A program made the translations under genes and the position numbers. The notes beneath the pieces are model-generated. The model was not told the DNA's origin. It saw only the letters and a list, made by a program, of their open reading frames with translations, and made no database searches. A DNA stretch of 42,880 nucleotides from a virus. Below, piece after piece: positions 14,579-22,818 of this stretch (positions within the stretch are counted from its first letter, which is position 1; every line of letters starts with the position of its first letter). The stretch spans positions 1-42,880 of IMG/VR virus record IMGVR_UViG_3300048635_000074. One strand, given 5' to 3'.

Positions 14579-14707
14579 ATGCAAAACCCCCATAAAATGG
14601 CACTTTGTAGGTTCTGTGAGGGCGTGAGGAGGTTAAGGGGGCAAAAGCCTTGCGACATTTACACAGTTTTTAAGAAGTTATTAAGGTTAATTTGTTACAG
14701 TTTGTAA
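14579..14707 (+). CDS. Small CxxC protein, 42 aa
   Basis: A 42-residue frame begins MQNPHKMALCRFCEGV and ends in a basic, hydrophobic tail. One CxxC pair (CRFC) and later single Cys residues give a partial zinc-knuckle look. There is only a weak ribosome-binding site. It fills the gap before TerS, where a lambda-type cos site would also be expected, so the reading frame may be incidental. Confidence 0.35.
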   Translation: MQNPHKMALCRFCEGVRRLRGQKPCDIYTVFKKLLRLICYSL

Positions 14708-14709
14708 CA
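14693..14709. promoter_or_regulatory. Inverted repeat TGTTACA-N3-TGTAACA upstream of TerS
   Basis: A perfect 7-bp inverted repeat separated by GTT lies 29 nt before the TerS start. In lambda the terminase binding sites and cos lie at this position, upstream of Nu1. It is a candidate binding site for TerS or a late regulator. No late promoter with a clear TATAAT is visible in the gap. Confidence 0.45.
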
Positions 14710-14737
14710 CAAATCAAAAGAGAGAAGAGGTAATAAA

Positions 14738-15259
14738 GTGGAAAAGATAAATAGAATACAGACGCAAAAGGAGGTGTCGAAAATACTCGGAGTTTCAGAG
14801 CCATATTTGTCAAAATTGGCAAAGCAAGGGAAAATAGAAAAGAAGTTCGACCCTCTCACCAATAGGATTATTCTAGATATTGTAGAGGTTGCCAAAGCCA
14901 CGAAAAGAGAGACCATATTAGCAAAATACAACATTGAGGGCTACACACCCCCAGCAATTACAATAAACGATGTGAAGCTAAAACACGAAGCTGAGAAAAC
15001 TAGAATAACTACGATAAAAAGAAAAGAATTAGAGGGTAGCTTAGTTGACAAAGATAACGCTATAAGTATAGTAAAAGAGCTATCTCTACAAGCAAAAGAG
15101 AGGCTTATGAATGGAACTTTGAAGCTTAGTCAAAAGATAAAAGGGCGTTATCCTGATGTGGATTTGGGAGTTCTAGATAGTGAGATTAAAGAATACCTAA
15201 AAAAAGAATTGGGTGAGTTGGTAGAAAAGGAGATAGAACTAATAAAAAAAAACGATTAG
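14738..15259 (+). CDS. Terminase small subunit, Nu1-like
   Basis: The 173-residue protein has the Nu1-type N-terminal winged helix at residues ~5-55 (QKEVSKILGVSEPYLSKLAK) followed by a helical region (KHEAEKTRITTIKRKELEGS) resembling the self-assembly domain of small terminases, and a charged C-terminal helix. It starts with GTG after an AGAGG site. It should bind the packaging site and deliver DNA to TerL. Its last codons contain an A9 run ending in the canonical -1 slippery heptamer A AAA AAC, 6 nt before the TAG stop. Confidence 0.8.
   Translation: MEKINRIQTQKEVSKILGVSEPYLSKLAKQGKIEKKFDPLTNRIILDIVEVAKATKRETILAKYNIEGYTPPAITINDVKLKHEAEKTRITTIKRKELEGSLVDKDNAISIVKELSLQAKERLMNGTLKLSQKIKGRYPDVDLGVLDSEIKEYLKKELGELVEKEIELIKKND
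15242..15253 (+). promoter_or_regulatory. Candidate -1 frameshift site joining TerS to TerL
   Basis: In the TerS frame the codons read ATA AAA AAA AAC GAT TAG. The last seven bases of the A-run plus C form A AAA AAC in the correct phase. A -1 slip enters the TerL frame, which is open from here (CGA TTA GCT GAT) into the terminase domain. TerL has no ATG, GTG or TTG with a ribosome site in this extended frame before 15295. Confidence 0.45.
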
Positions 15260-15294
15260 CTGATAGTCTAAAAGCTGTAGCTACCAGTTTTCTT

Positions 15295-17079
15295 TTGGGG
15301 CTACTGCCACCTCCACCCCTTTCAGCTGTAGAGTGGCTCGATAAATACTACTATCTACCTACTGAATCATCTGCAGAGGCTGGAAAGTTTTCATCTGATA
15401 GAGTTCCATATATCAGAGAGATTGCTTACCATCTTAGCCCCCAATCTCCGACCAAAAAAGTAAGTGTAGTGAAAGCTGTGCAAATGGGGTTAACCGAGTT
15501 TGCTAATGGACTTTGCTTTTATTACGCTCATCTCCACCCCTCGCCAATGCTATTTGGAATGCCTACAGAAAAACTATGTCTTGACCACGCGACCGATAAA
15601 ATGTGGGCTGCAATTCAGGCTACACCAATCTTGAAAAATGAAGTTATTATACCACGCAAAAGAGAGAATGGTAGTAGTCTGCTAAATATCCGATTTGCTG
15701 GGGGGTTCATAAAATTAGGACACGCTGGTAGTGCTGTTACATTTGCATCTAGGAGTATTAGGATACTCATCAAAGATGACCTCGACCGTTGGGGCGATGA
15801 TGTGAATGGAGAGGGCGACCCTTCAACATTAGCTGATAAGCGAACTACGGCGTTCCCACATACAAAAAAGATATATTCAAACTCATCTCCAACAATGAAA
15901 AGAAACTCCAAGATTTGGAGAGAGTATCTAGACGGCTCACAGGCTCTTTTTAATATCCCTTGCCCGCATTGTGAGAATTTTTTCCCATTTGAAAGAGAGA
16001 ACTTTTCATATGAGACAGATGGACACAGCAAAATAGAGGGTGATGTGGTATGTATTTGCCCACATTGTGAGGGTGTGATTGAGGAGTGGCGAAAAGGTGA
16101 ATTAATGCTTAAGGGTGTTTTTATACACAGATACCCAAAGAGAGAACATAAAAGCTATAGAATACCAGCGTATTACTCCCCTTTTGTATCTTGGAAAACC
16201 ATATTTGGAGAGTATGAGAGAGCAAGAGACTATTTCAGAAATGGATATGAAGGTGAGTTAAAGGACTGGGTAAATACAAGAGATGCCAAGATATGGGAAG
16301 TTGAAAAGGAGATTGAGGAGCAGTTAGACATCTTGAAGCTTAGAGTTTTCTTAGATGAGGGTGAAGTTCCAACTGATACAGTAGGCTTATCTATGGGTAT
16401 AGATGTCCAAAAGGATCATATGTGGTTTATCGTTACGGCTTGGAGAAATAATGACTCTTGGCATATAGTGGAATATGGACGCGTTACTGAGTGGGATACT
16501 TTAGAGGAAGTGTTGAGAAGAGATTATTATGATGAGAATGGGGTGGTATATAATGTAAAGATGTGTGCCGTGGATAGTGGCTATAAACAACAAGAGGCTT
16601 ACAAATTTGCAAAAGCAAATAGTAGAATCGTTGTTCCAGTAAAGGGTGGCTCTCACTCAATGCCTACAGCATACCGTGCATCTACAGCTGAAAAGGATAG
16701 AAGAAATAAAATCTTGCTTAAGCTATATATCCTTAATCCAGACTACTATAAAAATCAAATTCACGATAAAATAATAAGAAGCTTAGTTTTAGAAGAAAGT
16801 GGTGAAAATATATATGAAAAAAGTAACTGCATCACTCTAAATGAGAAATCAGAGGAGCAGATAGCGATACAATGGACCCGCGAACACGAAACTGAAAAAA
16901 TTAGACATAATGGAACTTCTTATCTAACTTGGATGTTAAAAAATCCAAACGATAAGAATAACCACCTTTGGGACTGTATGTATTATTCAGTTTTCGCTGG
17001 AGATTTCGCTGGATTGCGACATAAGAGAGTAAAGAAGATTACAAAGAGAAGAGATAGAACAATAAGAAAAGGGTTTTAA
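15295..17079 (+). CDS. Terminase large subunit, GpA family
   Basis: The protein is a GpA-type packaging motor and nuclease. The family N-terminal signature (SAVEWLDKYYYLPTESSAEA) starts near residue 10, followed by VVKAVQMGLTEFANG at the position of the GpA ATP-binding loop. A zinc-knuckle pair (CPHCENFF and CICPHCEG) lies in the middle, then the nuclease-domain strand LSMGIDVQKDHMWF with Asp, then a late Asp in KMCAVDSGY. Length is normal for the family (~600). The only standard start is TTG 15295 with no ribosome-binding site. The frame stays open upstream and encodes RLADSLKAVATSFLLGL, which corresponds to the short helix preceding this signature in lambda gpA. Translation may therefore come from upstream, perhaps by frameshifting from TerS. 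Confidence 0.9.
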   Translation: MGLLPPPPLSAVEWLDKYYYLPTESSAEAGKFSSDRVPYIREIAYHLSPQSPTKKVSVVKAVQMGLTEFANGLCFYYAHLHPSPMLFGMPTEKLCLDHATDKMWAAIQATPILKNEVIIPRKRENGSSLLNIRFAGGFIKLGHAGSAVTFASRSIRILIKDDLDRWGDDVNGEGDPSTLADKRTTAFPHTKKIYSNSSPTMKRNSKIWREYLDGSQALFNIPCPHCENFFPFERENFSYETDGHSKIEGDVVCICPHCEGVIEEWRKGELMLKGVFIHRYPKREHKSYRIPAYYSPFVSWKTIFGEYERARDYFRNGYEGELKDWVNTRDAKIWEVEKEIEEQLDILKLRVFLDEGEVPTDTVGLSMGIDVQKDHMWFIVTAWRNNDSWHIVEYGRVTEWDTLEEVLRRDYYDENGVVYNVKMCAVDSGYKQQEAYKFAKANSRIVVPVKGGSHSMPTAYRASTAEKDRRNKILLKLYILNPDYYKNQIHDKIIRSLVLEESGENIYEKSNCITLNEKSEEQIAIQWTREHETEKIRHNGTSYLTWMLKNPNDKNNHLWDCMYYSVFAGDFAGLRHKRVKKITKRRDRTIRKGF

Positions 17080-17451
17080 ATGAGAAAAGTAAAAAGAATA
17101 GACACACTAAGTTTAAGTTTTCCTTTGTGGGTAAAGGAATACGAGGAGACAAATAAGATAATCGGTAGAAAAATGCTAATGGCAGACGGTAGCACCACGA
17201 TATTCACTACTGAAGCCATAAACCCCCAAATTACCTTAATTTCAAAGCGTAATGAGTTTGTGAGTGAAGCAGAAAAGGACGCTTTAGAAAGTCTCTATTT
17301 TGAGCAAAGAGAGTTTGAGATAGAGTATATGGACGGTTATCTGGAAAATGTAATTTTTGACTACTCTATACCGCCAAAGTATGAGCCTCTATGGTTAGGA
17401 GCTAGGTATTACTACCCAACCTTAACATTTTTAAGGAGTGGAGATGTTTAA
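17080..17451 (+). CDS. Virion-associated protein, 123 aa
   Basis: The gene starts directly at the TerL stop (TAAATG). The product is strand-rich and aromatic (RKMLMADGSTTIFTTEAINP, then LWLGARYYYPTLTFL). It sits where lambda has gpW, but its sequence resembles a tail- or neck-type beta protein more than gpW; a gpW-like protein is encoded instead at 38.6 kb. Structural role inferred from context. Confidence 0.5.
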   Translation: MRKVKRIDTLSLSFPLWVKEYEETNKIIGRKMLMADGSTTIFTTEAINPQITLISKRNEFVSEAEKDALESLYFEQREFEIEYMDGYLENVIFDYSIPPKYEPLWLGARYYYPTLTFLRSGDV

Positions 17452-18013
17452 ATTTTCAGTCGATAAGGATAAACTAAAGAGGATGCAAAAACAGCTCAAT
17501 CCGAGAGTATTAGAAAAGGCTATTAGCTACAGCTTAAACGAAGTTCAAAGGTCGGCTATTGCAAAGGGAACTACTGAGACTACAAAATACTACAACATTA
17601 AAGCTAGTGATATAAAGAGAAATATAAGGCAAAATAAAGCTAGAATAGGAGAGTCATCTATAGAGATGAGCATAAAAAGCGACCCCATTCCACTATATCG
17701 CTTTGGAGCTTCAGAGGTGATAGTAAAGAGAAAAGGTAGAAAAATATACTATGGAGCTAAGGCAAAGGTGCTTAAGAAATCTAGAAAAAAGCGATATAGA
17801 GGGGCTTTTATAGCCACAATGAAAAGCGGCCATACTGGAATTTTCAGAAAAGCACCCACAGCTGAAAAACCAAATAGGATAAAAGAGCAATATGTATTTT
17901 CACCTACTACGATGTTGAAGCGTAAAGGTTTGCCAGTTATGGAGCGAATATTTGAAACTAAGTTACTACCTACGATTGAGAGTAAATATAGGTATTTTCT
18001 AAGTAAGATTTAA
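17438..18013 (+). CDS. Tail completion protein, gpZ-like
   Basis: The 191-residue protein matches the prophage minor tail protein Z family. It has an N-terminal helical region (LEKAISYSLNEVQRSAIAK), a stretch with PIPLYRFGA, then GAFIATMKSGHTGIFRK, which is the family's best-conserved segment, and a C-terminal helix. In lambda gpZ is needed for correct tail-head joining. Its place between terminase and portal is not lambda order. It overlaps the upstream gene by 14 bp, with AGGAG before the ATG. Confidence 0.7.
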   Translation: MEMFKFSVDKDKLKRMQKQLNPRVLEKAISYSLNEVQRSAIAKGTTETTKYYNIKASDIKRNIRQNKARIGESSIEMSIKSDPIPLYRFGASEVIVKRKGRKIYYGAKAKVLKKSRKKRYRGAFIATMKSGHTGIFRKAPTAEKPNRIKEQYVFSPTTMLKRKGLPVMERIFETKLLPTIESKYRYFLSKI

Positions 18014-18037
18014 AGTTTAACCATAGGTAAATAATAC

Positions 18038-18077
18038 TTGCCTTAAGCTTTTCATATATTGAAATAATGAAAGGCAA
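18038..18077 (+). promoter_or_regulatory. Hairpin over the portal ribosome-binding site
   Basis: TTGCCTT (18038-18044) pairs with AAGGCAA (18071-18077), and an alternative CTTTTCAT/ATGAAAGG register exists. Both enclose the AAAGG that lies 6 nt before the portal TTG start. The hairpin could restrict portal translation, which is needed in only 12 copies per capsid. Confidence 0.4.
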
Positions 18078-18080
18078 ATT

Positions 18081-19490
18081 TTGGGCTATAAAGTAGCAGA
18101 CGCTAACAGAACAATTATCTCTGGTTGGAATGTTGGAGCTGGAAATAGTGATATAGATGACCTTTTCAGCTTGGATTCACTCCGAGCCATATCTAGGGAA
18201 GCGTATAGAACCCAACCAATAGCAAAGGCTATAGTTGATACCTGGACCTCAAATGTGGTAGGTAAGGGGCTCAAATACCACGCTACACCGAACTACGATT
18301 TCCTGAAAATGAACGGTGTCTCTGATGCTGAAATAGAGGAGTTTGTTTTTCTTGCAGAGTTCTACTTTGAGCTTTTAGCATCTACACCACTTTTTGACTT
18401 CACGCGAAATGAAAACTTCTACGAAATGCAAAATACGGCTTTCCGTAGTATGTATTTGAGTGGAGATATAGGTTTCTCTATCCAGCAAAAAGAGAAAAAA
18501 GGCTTTCCATTTTCTACTACTGTGAGGCTATATGAAGCTGATAGAATTTGCAATCCATACGATGCGGAGGACACAGAGGAAGTCGCTGGGGGTGTAGAGG
18601 TGAAAAATGGTGAAGTAGTAGCGTATCACCTAGCAGAAGATAGACACCCAAACGGTATGGAAATGCCCACAAAATGGGTAAAGATAAAGGCGTTTGATGA
18701 TAATGGCTTTCAGAATTTCGGTCTTGTTTTTCAATCTCTAAGACCTGAGCAGAGGCGTGGTATTCCAGCTTTGGCTACGGCACTTGAGGCACTAAGAACA
18801 CTAGATGAATACACAGACCTAGAACTCGCTGGAGCTAGAAGTAGTGCGTCGCTACTTTTTGCATTCAAAAAAGAGGAAGCCTCAGAAGATAGCGAAAACG
18901 AGGGTATTCCTCAATTCGATACAGCACCTGGTTCTGTGGTAGGTCTCTATGGAGATGAATCGATAGAGGCTATCAGCTCCAACCGTCCAAACCCAAACTA
19001 TGGGACTTTTTTCGAGGCAATTATTAAACAGACCTCAGCATCGCAAAACATCCCTTTTGAAATCGTAATGAAGCGTTTCGAGGCTTCATATAGTGCAACC
19101 AGAGGGGCTATAGTAGAGTTTCGCAAAGCCAAAAATGAGAAAAAATCACATCTGGTTCGTAGCTTCTGCAATCCTATTTTGGAAAACGCAATAGCTGAAT
19201 TTGTAGCGATTGGTGCATTGAAAGCAAAGGGTTTTTTTGAAAATCCACTAATGAGAAAAGCGTGGCTTCAGTGCGATTGGGTAGGTGAACCTCAGGGTGT
19301 CATCAATCCAAACCAAGAGGTTACGGCTTATGCGAAAATGGTAGAAAATGGCTGGGTAACAAATGAGAGAGTAGCCCAAGAATTAGCTGAGGTCTCATTT
19401 TCTCAAAATATGAGAAGAATCAAAAAAGAACAAGAGCAACTGGTAGATGCTGGATTGAAGGTAAAGCCAGTTGAAAATGGAGGGAAATAA
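18081..19490 (+). CDS. Portal protein, lambda family
   Basis: The 469-residue protein belongs to the lambda gpB portal family. It shows the N-terminal SGWNVGAGNSDIDDLFSLDS segment, REAYRTQPIAKAIVDTWTSN with NVVGKGLKYHAT, a central PEQRRGIPALATAL, and the FEIVMKRFEASYSATRGAIV segment typical near the crown. Portals form the dodecameric ring through which DNA is packaged. The start is TTG with AAAGG at 6 nt; no ATG in frame precedes it. The stop overlaps the protease start by one base (TAATG). Confidence 0.9.
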   Translation: MGYKVADANRTIISGWNVGAGNSDIDDLFSLDSLRAISREAYRTQPIAKAIVDTWTSNVVGKGLKYHATPNYDFLKMNGVSDAEIEEFVFLAEFYFELLASTPLFDFTRNENFYEMQNTAFRSMYLSGDIGFSIQQKEKKGFPFSTTVRLYEADRICNPYDAEDTEEVAGGVEVKNGEVVAYHLAEDRHPNGMEMPTKWVKIKAFDDNGFQNFGLVFQSLRPEQRRGIPALATALEALRTLDEYTDLELAGARSSASLLFAFKKEEASEDSENEGIPQFDTAPGSVVGLYGDESIEAISSNRPNPNYGTFFEAIIKQTSASQNIPFEIVMKRFEASYSATRGAIVEFRKAKNEKKSHLVRSFCNPILENAIAEFVAIGALKAKGFFENPLMRKAWLQCDWVGEPQGVINPNQEVTAYAKMVENGWVTNERVAQELAEVSFSQNMRRIKKEQEQLVDAGLKVKPVENGGK

Positions 19491-20596
19491 TGACAATAGA
19501 GATTAGTGGCGTGGTTGGTTATGATATTTTCGCTGAAGATGTAAAAAGAAATCTAAAGAAAGCAACTGGGGACATTTCTGTTCTGATTGATAGTTATGGT
19601 GGTAGTGTTTTCGAGGGGTTCGCGATATACAACGAACTAAAAAACTATGGCAAGGGCAAGGTAACAGCGATTCTAAATAGCCGTGCTATGTCGATAGCTT
19701 CATATATTGCGTTGGCTGGAGACAGAATCGTAGCTCACCAAAATAGCGACCTGATGATACACAATGTAACAACTGGGATAGTGGGAGACCACCACGACCT
19801 GAGGGAGGAAGCAGACCTAATTGAGAGGCTACGCGATGTAATAGCAGATGCAATCGCTAAAAAAAGTGGAAAATCCAAAGATGAGATTACGGACGCAATG
19901 GATAAAGAGACTCATCTAATAGGAAAAGAGATTATGGATTTTGGTCTTGCAGATGAGCTGATTGATACGCACGAATCAGTCGATATTGAGGCTCTGAGAG
20001 TGGAAAATAAAAAGAGATTTAAGGAAGTCTCAGCTTCGTTTAAGGGGCTAAGGTGTGATAAAGAGGGGCTTTGTGAGCTGATAAACTTCAAAAAATCCAA
20101 TATGGGAGGTGATAAGGAGGTGTTTAGTAATGGCTTAAGTGATAACGGTAAGGATAATAAACCAAACAAAGAAAAAACAGAAAATAATGGAGGTGAAAAT
20201 ATGGATTTAGAGAAACTGAAAAATGAATACCCTGAGCTGGTAGCAAAAATCAAAGCAGAAGAGAGAGAGAGGATAAATAGTATCCTTGCGGTCTCTACGG
20301 TTGGACTTGATGAGATGGTAGCAAAAAAAGCTATTGAGGCGTGTATTTCAGACAGCACGAAAACGGCAAATGACTTGAAAATTAATCTTTTTGAAATGAT
20401 GCAAAATATTGAGCGTGAAACCAAAAAACAAAAAGAGGATACTGTAAATAGTTTCTTAAGCCAAAAAAAAGAATTGGGTGAAAAGGTAGAGGCTATCGCA
20501 GTAGGGAATCCTATCGCAGTGGGGAATCCTGTGGATAGTGATTGGGCTCAAGATTTTGAGAGTTTTATGTTAAGTTTAAATAATGATAAGGAGTAG
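19490..20596 (+). CDS. Capsid assembly protease (ClpP/S14-like) with C-terminal scaffold
   Basis: Residues ~1-170 form a ClpP-fold serine protease: DSYGGSVFEGFAIYNEL, the nucleophile Ser68 in RAMSIASYIA, His91 in DLMIHN, and the GLADELID end. Residues ~230-368 are helical and charged, and correspond to a scaffolding domain, as in lambda gpC/Nu3. Between them is a Gly/Asn/Lys-rich linker. An 18-bp tandem repeat near the end encodes IAVGNP twice. Translation is coupled to the portal gene. A strong internal ribosome-binding site (see the nested scaffold entry) supports the lambda-type arrangement. Confidence 0.88.
   Translation: MTIEISGVVGYDIFAEDVKRNLKKATGDISVLIDSYGGSVFEGFAIYNELKNYGKGKVTAILNSRAMSIASYIALAGDRIVAHQNSDLMIHNVTTGIVGDHHDLREEADLIERLRDVIADAIAKKSGKSKDEITDAMDKETHLIGKEIMDFGLADELIDTHESVDIEALRVENKKRFKEVSASFKGLRCDKEGLCELINFKKSNMGGDKEVFSNGLSDNGKDNKPNKEKTENNGGENMDLEKLKNEYPELVAKIKAEERERINSILAVSTVGLDEMVAKKAIEACISDSTKTANDLKINLFEMMQNIERETKKQKEDTVNSFLSQKKELGEKVEAIAVGNPIAVGNPVDSDWAQDFESFMLSLNNDKE
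20201..20596 (+). CDS. Nested scaffolding protein (Nu3-like internal start)
   Basis: Inside the protease gene, an in-frame ATG at 20201 is preceded by GGAGG 7 nt upstream, one of the best sites in the region. It would yield 131 residues (MDLEKLKNEYPELVAKIKAE...) equal to the protease C-terminal domain: helical, acidic, with a coiled-coil segment. Lambda makes its scaffold Nu3 from an internal start in gene C in the same way. The internal initiation is inferred from the site and the analogy. Confidence 0.65.
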   Translation: MDLEKLKNEYPELVAKIKAEERERINSILAVSTVGLDEMVAKKAIEACISDSTKTANDLKINLFEMMQNIERETKKQKEDTVNSFLSQKKELGEKVEAIAVGNPIAVGNPVDSDWAQDFESFMLSLNNDKE

Positions 20597-20599
20597 TAA

Positions 20600-20941
20600 A
20601 TGGCTGATGTAGTATCAACTAGCGAGTATGAAAATTTAATTGTTGGTGTTGGTGAGAGGACTTACGAGGGTGTTTTGGCTGGTGGGCAAACAGTCGTAAG
20701 AGGGCAAATTGTAGGTAGAGGTGCTACAGATAAGGCATTTCAACCTGCAAATGACACAATCCCAGCTGAGGCTATTGTAGTAACAGATGTGGACGCATCA
20801 GACGGTAACGAGAAGCCGTTAGCCCTGTATATGCAAGGCGATTTCAATATTGAAAAGGTGGTCGCAGATAGCAGTTTGGATATGGATAGAGCGAAAATCG
20901 ACTTAGCAATCAAGGGTATTTTTCTAAGGGAGGTAGTATAA
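20600..20941 (+). CDS. Head decoration protein, gpD-like
   Basis: The 113-residue protein matches the lambda gpD decoration family in size and content: an early NLIVGVGERTYEGVLAGGQT, a GQIVGRGATDKA segment, then AEAIVVTDVDAS and LALYMQGDFN. Trimers of gpD stabilise the expanded capsid. It lies between protease/scaffold and major capsid genes, the lambda order, 3 nt after the protease stop, with AAGGAG upstream. Confidence 0.85.
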   Translation: MADVVSTSEYENLIVGVGERTYEGVLAGGQTVVRGQIVGRGATDKAFQPANDTIPAEAIVVTDVDASDGNEKPLALYMQGDFNIEKVVADSSLDMDRAKIDLAIKGIFLREVV

Positions 20942-20942
20942 A

Positions 20943-21962
20943 ATGATTGATATGATTACAACGAAAGCACTTGCAAAAGCCGTAGAATTAGCTCCAACAA
21001 ACCATAGTTTTTTTAGAGATAATCTCTTCACTTCAAGGTTCTACGCTAGTTCTACAGTGTTGTTTGATGTGAAAAGAGGAAATATGGACTTGGCACCGTA
21101 TGCAGACCCAAGATTAGAAGCTCCAATCACAACCAGAGATGGCTTTGTAACAAAAGAATTTAGAACGGCTTATGTAAAAATCAAAGAGATGATTACCGAA
21201 GCTGATTTAGAGATGAGAGGCTTTAATGAGAAGCTATTCAAGACAAAAGAGGGGCAACAGAAGATAGCAAACTTACTTAAGGAGTCCACCTCAAAATTTA
21301 AGCAGATGCTAAAAAATAGAGAGGAAGCTATGTGTGTAGAGTCTCTAAAAACAGGAAAATTAATCGTAACAACCCAGTCAAATAGTAGGGAGATTGATTT
21401 TGACAGAAACCCAGACCATACGGCAATTAATGCTGGGACGGCACAATGGACTGATGCAAACTCATCTCCAATCTCTGATATTACGCAAGATGTGAGAAAA
21501 ATCAGAATAAACGGACACGGAAACGCGACAGCTCTCTTTGGAAATCCTTATACATTGAGCGTTTTAATCAAACATAATGAAGTCCGTGAGTTGCTAGACA
21601 ATAGACGAATTATCTTAGGGCAAATTGATCCAAAAAAACTAACAGCAAAAGGCACGGCATACTACGGCACTCTAGCGATAGAAGGGGCTATGATTGACCT
21701 ATATTCGTATGTAGGAGCATACACAAAAGATGGCACACGATATGAGTATTTTGAGGATGGCGAGGTACTTTTAGTTGATGAGACTCAAAAACAGGATTTT
21801 TGGAATGCACCAGTTCTAAATCCGAAATCGGTCAACGCAAAAGGTACTTATGTTTCCAAATGGCCAATGGACGACCCAGCTGGTATTGCTGTGATGCTGG
21901 AATCTAACCTACTTAGCACCCTAAAGTACCCAGATGTAACTGCTTACAGAAAAGCATTCTAG
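20943..21962 (+). CDS. Major capsid protein, gpE family
   Basis: The 339-residue protein is a lambda gpE-type HK97-fold capsid protein: FFRDNLFTSRFYASSTVLFD near residues 25-44, the RGNMDLAPYADPRLEAP loop, the FRTAYVKIKEMI strand, and the late DLYSYVGAYTKDGTRYEYF and conserved KQDFWNAPVLNPKS region. Length is normal for the family (about 340). It follows the decoration gene by one base. Confidence 0.92.
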   Translation: MIDMITTKALAKAVELAPTNHSFFRDNLFTSRFYASSTVLFDVKRGNMDLAPYADPRLEAPITTRDGFVTKEFRTAYVKIKEMITEADLEMRGFNEKLFKTKEGQQKIANLLKESTSKFKQMLKNREEAMCVESLKTGKLIVTTQSNSREIDFDRNPDHTAINAGTAQWTDANSSPISDITQDVRKIRINGHGNATALFGNPYTLSVLIKHNEVRELLDNRRIILGQIDPKKLTAKGTAYYGTLAIEGAMIDLYSYVGAYTKDGTRYEYFEDGEVLLVDETQKQDFWNAPVLNPKSVNAKGTYVSKWPMDDPAGIAVMLESNLLSTLKYPDVTAYRKAF

Positions 21963-21972
21963 GGGAGAGGTA

Positions 21973-22257
21973 ATGATAGTTAAACTCAAAAAAGAACTTA
22001 ATTACGGGGGAGTTTACTATCCAGCCTCTTCTAAGGTTGATATAGACGATGCAGAGGTGCTAGATTTTCTAGCTGAAAATGGAGCTATAGATGCGAGTGA
22101 GGCAAATCTGATAGATGATATGGTGGAGCTGGAACTTCTTACACTTCGGACTCTGAAAAAAAAGGCAAAAGATTTGGGCGTGGAATACCCACGAAAAGTA
22201 ACAAAAGAGGAACTAATAGACCTACTATTGGAGGCTATAGAAAATGAAACTAGATGA
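21973..22257 (+). CDS. Head-tail connector candidate with HeH/LEM-like helix
   Basis: The 94-residue protein begins with a short strand domain (KKELNYGGVYYPASSKVDID) often seen in proteins encoded right after capsid genes, and ends in a helix-extension-helix-like segment (RTLKKKAKDLGVEYPRKVTK). It occupies the place of lambda gpFI. It overlaps the next gene by 14 bp. Role inferred from order. Confidence 0.5.
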   Translation: MIVKLKKELNYGGVYYPASSKVDIDDAEVLDFLAENGAIDASEANLIDDMVELELLTLRTLKKKAKDLGVEYPRKVTKEELIDLLLEAIENETR

Positions 22258-22537
22258 GTTGATAGAAGACGATTTTAGAGAGATATTTTCAAACCCTGAT
22301 GAGTTTGGGGGCGTGATAGTTCACAATGGACTTGAAAAACAGATTATCGAATCTGACCCCAGCTACGACGGTTTTGATACTCAAAAGGACTCTAATTTTC
22401 TATATATTAGTGGGCTACCAGCTGATTTTAGAGACATTGAAAAAAATCAAGAGGTGATATATAAGGATAAAACCTACTATATCCATAGCTGGAGCTTTTA
22501 TGATGGGCAAATTGAGATACTTTTGGGAGTGGATTAA
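22244..22537 (+). CDS. Head-tail joining protein, gpFII-like
   Basis: The 97-residue protein has the pattern of lambda gpFII: an acidic start, FGGVIVHNGLEKQIIESDPS, then LYISGLPADFRDIEKNQEVI, then a final strand pair (YYIHSWSFYDGQIEIL). gpFII closes filled heads and attaches tails. Sequence similarity is loose; size, order and strand pattern support the call. Stop and next start overlap (TAATG). Confidence 0.6.
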   Translation: MKLDELIEDDFREIFSNPDEFGGVIVHNGLEKQIIESDPSYDGFDTQKDSNFLYISGLPADFRDIEKNQEVIYKDKTYYIHSWSFYDGQIEILLGVD

Positions 22538-22818
22538 TGACAGAACAAGAGGCTATAGAGAAGATTAAAGAGTTAGTAAAACCCATAGATAGGAGCGTCC
22601 AAATCTTGGTTTTAGAGCGTAGTTTTTCGCAGAGTATGACATATACGCTATCTATTGGAGTGGTAGCTCAAAAGGATAATATCGAGCTACTCTCTGCTAT
22701 TGGAAAGTTCTGTATTGAAAACTACCCAAACTTTAGATTTGCAAATACAAAACTCCATATGGATAATGAAGTGTTAACAGATATTTACACGATTGAGACA
22801 AAAATAAACATAAAATAG
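22537..22818 (+). CDS. Tail terminator or completion protein candidate
   Basis: The 93-residue protein shows an alpha/beta pattern (TEQEAIEKIKELVKPIDRSV, then TYTLSIGVVAQKDN and a final EVLTDIYTIETKINI) and sits just before the tail tube gene, the slot of lambda gpZ/gpU. A gpU-like terminator role is inferred from size and position. No motif is decisive. Confidence 0.45.
   Translation: MTEQEAIEKIKELVKPIDRSVQILVLERSFSQSMTYTLSIGVVAQKDNIELLSAIGKFCIENYPNFRFANTKLHMDNEVLTDIYTIETKINIK

Noticed and set aside
15295-15297. TTG 15295 as the confident start of TerL
   Set aside because: No Shine-Dalgarno precedes it and it removes the helix expected before the AVEW signature; listed only as the nearest standard start.
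20496-20535. 18-bp tandem repeat in the protease/scaffold gene as a regulatory element
   Set aside because: It stays in frame and encodes IAVGNP twice, so a coding duplication is enough.
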